Assembly (NCBI GenBank): GCA_039111635.1
Contig: JBCAQO010000022.1
Span: forward strand, 1-64,000
From: Heterobasidion occidentale
Lineage: Eukaryota; Basidiomycota; Agaricomycetes; Russulales; Bondarzewiaceae
Direction of reading: 5' to 3'
Length of the DNA: 64,000 bases
The stretch's first letter is position 1. Each line of letters opens with the position of its first letter. This document shows positions 61,073 through 64,000 of this stretch, piece after piece. Under the pieces are notes generated by a model. It was not told the DNA's origin, did no database searches, and saw only the letters and a list, made by a program, of their open reading frames with translations. The position numbers and the translations under genes are program-made.

Positions 61073-61301
61073 GGCTCGTGTTCGCCGCATGTCGCCACGA
61101 TGCACTGTCGAAGCGCCCTGTCAAAGCCGCCGTTTTCAGAGCCACATGCCACGTTTATTGTTATGTCGTGTGCCACAAGAGGCGTAACTCTGTCCACTTC
61201 GAAAACGTAAAACAAGAGACAAAACTTGACCACAAAAAGCCTGCATCTGTGCGGAGCGGAGTTTTTCCACCATGACATCCTGCGAGCGAGGAAAGTTATG
61301 G

Positions 61302-62479
61302 TTACAGAATGCCTCTCTTCGAGAACCAAACCTGGAGAGCGTCTGCTTGGGTGAGCCAAACGCTTCGCCCGAGATCAATCAATCGACCAAGGTACGTCGT
61401 CACAATATCATCGTAAGTGGCAATGAAATCCAGATCTGTCGCAGTCATAAACCGACCTCGTCCCTTTTCGCCGCCAAAGGTGATGTCATGCCACAGATCC
61501 TCCAATCCCTGGAGATATTGGGACTGCTTCGCGCCATGTGGTCCTAGCCCTATGCCCTTAGCTATTGCATAGAACGTCCCGCGATTGGCATGAAGGCTGT
61601 GTGGTTTGTGTACGCAGAGAGCTTTGGAAAGATTGTCAAGCATGTGTAGAATTTGGGCCGTCAACAATTTCTCTGGGTGAGAGAGTTTTATCACGATCGT
61701 TCCTCCCGGCCGCACTGACCGTAGAGCGATGACAATCTGAGAGATGAGAAGACGATGACGATCCCATTCATCTGGGTCAGTCAGCGCAGGGGAGCGATAG
61801 GTCCGCAAGAAATGTCCATCAAGGATAACGATGTCAAAATGAGCCGCGAAGTCATCGGGCAAAGGTTGCATGGAAGTCAGCAAAAGCGGCCTGTGACCCG
61901 AATGGAGTTTGTAGTAGAGCAGATCGGCGAGGTGCAGTTCGAAGCGAGAGCTGAGTTGCTCTTCGAGAGCCATGGGATGACCGCCCTGTTCGACAGGTAG
62001 CGAGATCCCAGTGCCATGGGCACGGTGATGTTTCTGGAGAATATAGGACGTGAAGCCGCCTGGACAGCACCTTCCGGTCAAGGACCGTCAGTGTCTACAC
62101 TTCGATAGAAAACCCAAAAAGCCTTACCCAAGGTCTAAGAATTCCAATCTCCCAAAGGTTGGGACAAATCGCGCCTGGACATCGAGCTCGCGGAACACCT
62201 TCTTCATCTTGTTGAACCACACCGAGTTCATGTGGTCGTCTGCCGTATCCGCGACCTGTCTCTGGCGTTTGAAGTGATCGTCTAACCCTTCCTCGTCCCA
62301 ACCCTAAGCGAGGGAAGCCATACGTCAGAATCTCGAAAGGCGACTTTGATGTATCGCACCTTCTTCCTCAATGCTTTCAGCAGCTCTAGTTCGAAAACAT
62401 TCTGCGTCAGAATTGCAGAGGAAAGGTCCTTCAGCAAATATGGCTCTGGGCACTGAGGAGAGACTGGAGACGTAGCCAT
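61302..62479 (-). CDS. FtsJ/RrmJ-type SAM-dependent methyltransferase, one frame break
   Basis: Likely RNA 2'-O-methyltransferase fold, about 370 residues. The proposed ATG at 62479 starts MATSPVSPQCPEPYLLKDLS. A helical N-terminal region (VFELELLKALRKKVRYIKVA) leads to WDEEGLDDHFKRQ and FNKMKKVFRELDVQARFVP. The SAM loop is EFLDLG joined across a 57 nt intron to CCPGGFTSYILQKH. The acidic motif is FDIVILDGHFLRT, and the catalytic lysine is in RPGGTIVIKLSHPEK. The end QVWFSKRGIL stops at 61302. One G appears missing at 62302-62304: adding it gives LPSLRGWDEEG and restores frame, so the gene is probably intact in the organism. The substrate RNA is unknown; GG-loop variants of this family are common in Agaricomycetes. 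Confidence 0.8.
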
Positions 62480-64000
62480 GATGGGAGCAGGGACTTGAAG
62501 CCCGCCTATTTGCCCTCTAGGTAGAAATAGTCCCCTGTCGTTGATGTCACGGGTCAAGGACTAACCCGTTATGCTCATTCCAGAACTCTATGGTTGATTG
62601 TACGGAGATTGAGATTGCTTCTTTCGTCTCAGCTTCACCGAATCCAGTCTCGAGCGGCTAAGCTGTGAACTCAAAAGTTGTTGAAACCACCAACGCGACC
62701 CAGAATGAGCTGATGATATTTCGAAAAGCGTGGAATTAGCTAAGGCAACCTTTCGCAAACCAGAGCGCCTCACCTGAGAATATCATCCACTTATGTCGTT
62801 CTTCGTCATGATATGCTGGAAACTCGACTTCAGGTCACATTGATCATGATAAGACGGATATTAGATCGATGGAACCAAATATAGTTTCCAACTATTCCAC
62901 AGAAGGAACTAAGTTACTAGACCGCGGAGACGCATGGTCCGTCCCCTCCATACGCCGCGAGGATGCAGTGATTCAGAGACGTCATCGATGACTGCGCCTC
63001 CCATTATATCCTGCGGCGTATTAGGAACAATCCAAAAGGGATCGCATTCAAATCGTTCAAATCGGCGAAGTCGCAGGGAAACCTTTATGAGCATAAAGTT
63101 GTGTATCAGTCGCGTGGACCTTCGAGGCGGGACCCACATGATAGTAAGATAGATACCTGTTATAGACCTGTAATCACGAAGCTTGACAGAGCCTTCCTAA
63201 GGCAAGGATATTGTGTCCAAATTCTCAGCGACCAAAGTTATTGTTGTGCGTCATAGAGAAATCACAGCTAGACAAGCAGTGATCCCGTTTTCGGAGATTG
63301 CATGCAGTCGATGCCTTGATAATACGTCTCAGGATAAAAATCAACGAAGATAGAGATTGGTGGGCTGAAGAATAAGCGAGGGATGTTAGGAGATGCGACG
63401 GATCGCTTTGTGAGCATCGAAATTATCCAAGACAGGCTATACACAGCCATGGTCATTTGTAACAGGAGTTGACAATATTCGACGTCATGGAATGTCGCTT
63501 GGACAAGGAACGTGCGCAATGGACTATATCTGTAACACGACCAAGTTACATTCTGATGATAGCCATGATAAGCATTCGAACGCACTATATATTTCGCGCG
63601 ATTGACTGTATCGGGAGCAAGCCACCCGACGCATTTGGTGATCAGGGGAATAGATTGCGAGATTCCATTTTGAGTGCAGCGTCATGAATGACGAGGGAAG
63701 CGAAACGACCCAAACGTAGTGCGTGTTCTCTGTTGCAGGATTGATGAATCAAACATGACATCCTGGAAACAAACCGCAGACTAAGATGCGTGAGATTGAT
63801 TAACGCTGAGAAGCGTGGACGGCTTCAATTCGCCATACGCTCTATTAGCGCTCGTACTCTTGTGAAGATGGTGTGCTGTCGATAAAATTGCATTCAACTA
63901 TCATGGGAAACCAATATCTAACATCTTCAGAGTGCCAGTTAGACTCGTGCCGTCAAAGCTAACGAATGGACAAAGAACTGAACTTCTTACCATGAATATC
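62480..64000. other. Terminal region, no gene recognised
   Basis: Open frames on the minus strand at 62909-63139 and 63268-63585 have some hydrophobic segments but no family landmarks. The region may contain the edge of a gene continuing beyond the window. Confidence 0.35.

Noticed and set aside
39315..61197. Interpretation of the modules as LTRs of a retrotransposon
   Set aside because: No TG...CA ends, primer-binding site, polypurine tract, reverse transcriptase or integrase was seen. The idea is not excluded for a non-autonomous element, but is not supported here.
39315..61197. Interpretation of the small module ORFs as mating pheromone precursors
   Set aside because: None ends in a CaaX-type tail (for example copy 4 ends CLTVE), and no receptor gene is nearby.
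1..64000. CRISPR arrays, operons, Shine-Dalgarno sites or riboswitches
   Set aside because: The window is clearly eukaryotic with spliceosomal introns; no regular spacer-repeat array was found.

Overview
This is a fungal, almost certainly Agaricomycete (basidiomycete) genomic window; a wood-decay polypore-type genome is my inference. The evidence is dense 50-70 nt GT-AG introns, an A-T-R adenylate-forming reductase, an aryl-alcohol-oxidase-like GMC flavoprotein, a multi-intron P450, an HMG-box regulator, a C2H2/Zn2Cys6 hybrid regulator and several lineage-specific membrane families. Nothing prokaryotic was seen.

Layout. 1-9.5 kb: an MFS transporter cut by the window edge (-), a divergently placed A-T-R reductase (+) and a secreted GMC oxidoreductase (-). 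9.8-21.8 kb: a direct segmental duplication (copy A 9815-16534, copy B 17778-21777). Each copy holds a 7-TM-type protein and an NmrA/SDR-like gene, all on the minus strand and all damaged. Copy A also carries a 2.77 kb Tc1/mariner-type element; copy B preserves the empty site and so proves the TA target. 22.4-24.6 kb: a P450. The A-T-R, GMC, MFS, NmrA-like and P450 genes together resemble a small-molecule pathway cluster. 25.4-26.7 kb: an HMG-box transcription factor. 26.7-31.9 kb is largely empty apart from a 379 bp mariner-like MITE. 31.9-43 kb: a rhodopsin-like integral membrane protein, a small cupin-like protein, a ricin-B-like lectin and a cysteine-motif protein.

39.3-61.1 kb is the strangest part. 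Six copies of one module recur: a GTGGAC/GTCCAC inverted pair spaced 24-25 nt, a TATAAATA box, an ATG about 100 nt downstream, a five-codon first exon, a short intron (exactly 57 nt in four copies) and a second exon holding an invariant 21-nt core. Four copies sit in larger repeat units (one on +, three head-to-tail on -) that flank a C2H2/Zn2Cys6 regulator in inverted orientation. The sixth copy drives a different, gene-like stretch. I recognise no known family here. The window ends with an FtsJ-type methyltransferase (-) and an unassigned tail.

Caveat: about fifteen genes or gene copies need single-base corrections, mostly at short homopolymers, to keep frame. Some of this may be residual sequencing error and not pseudogenisation. 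Exon boundaries were inferred by eye; no alignment or search was run.
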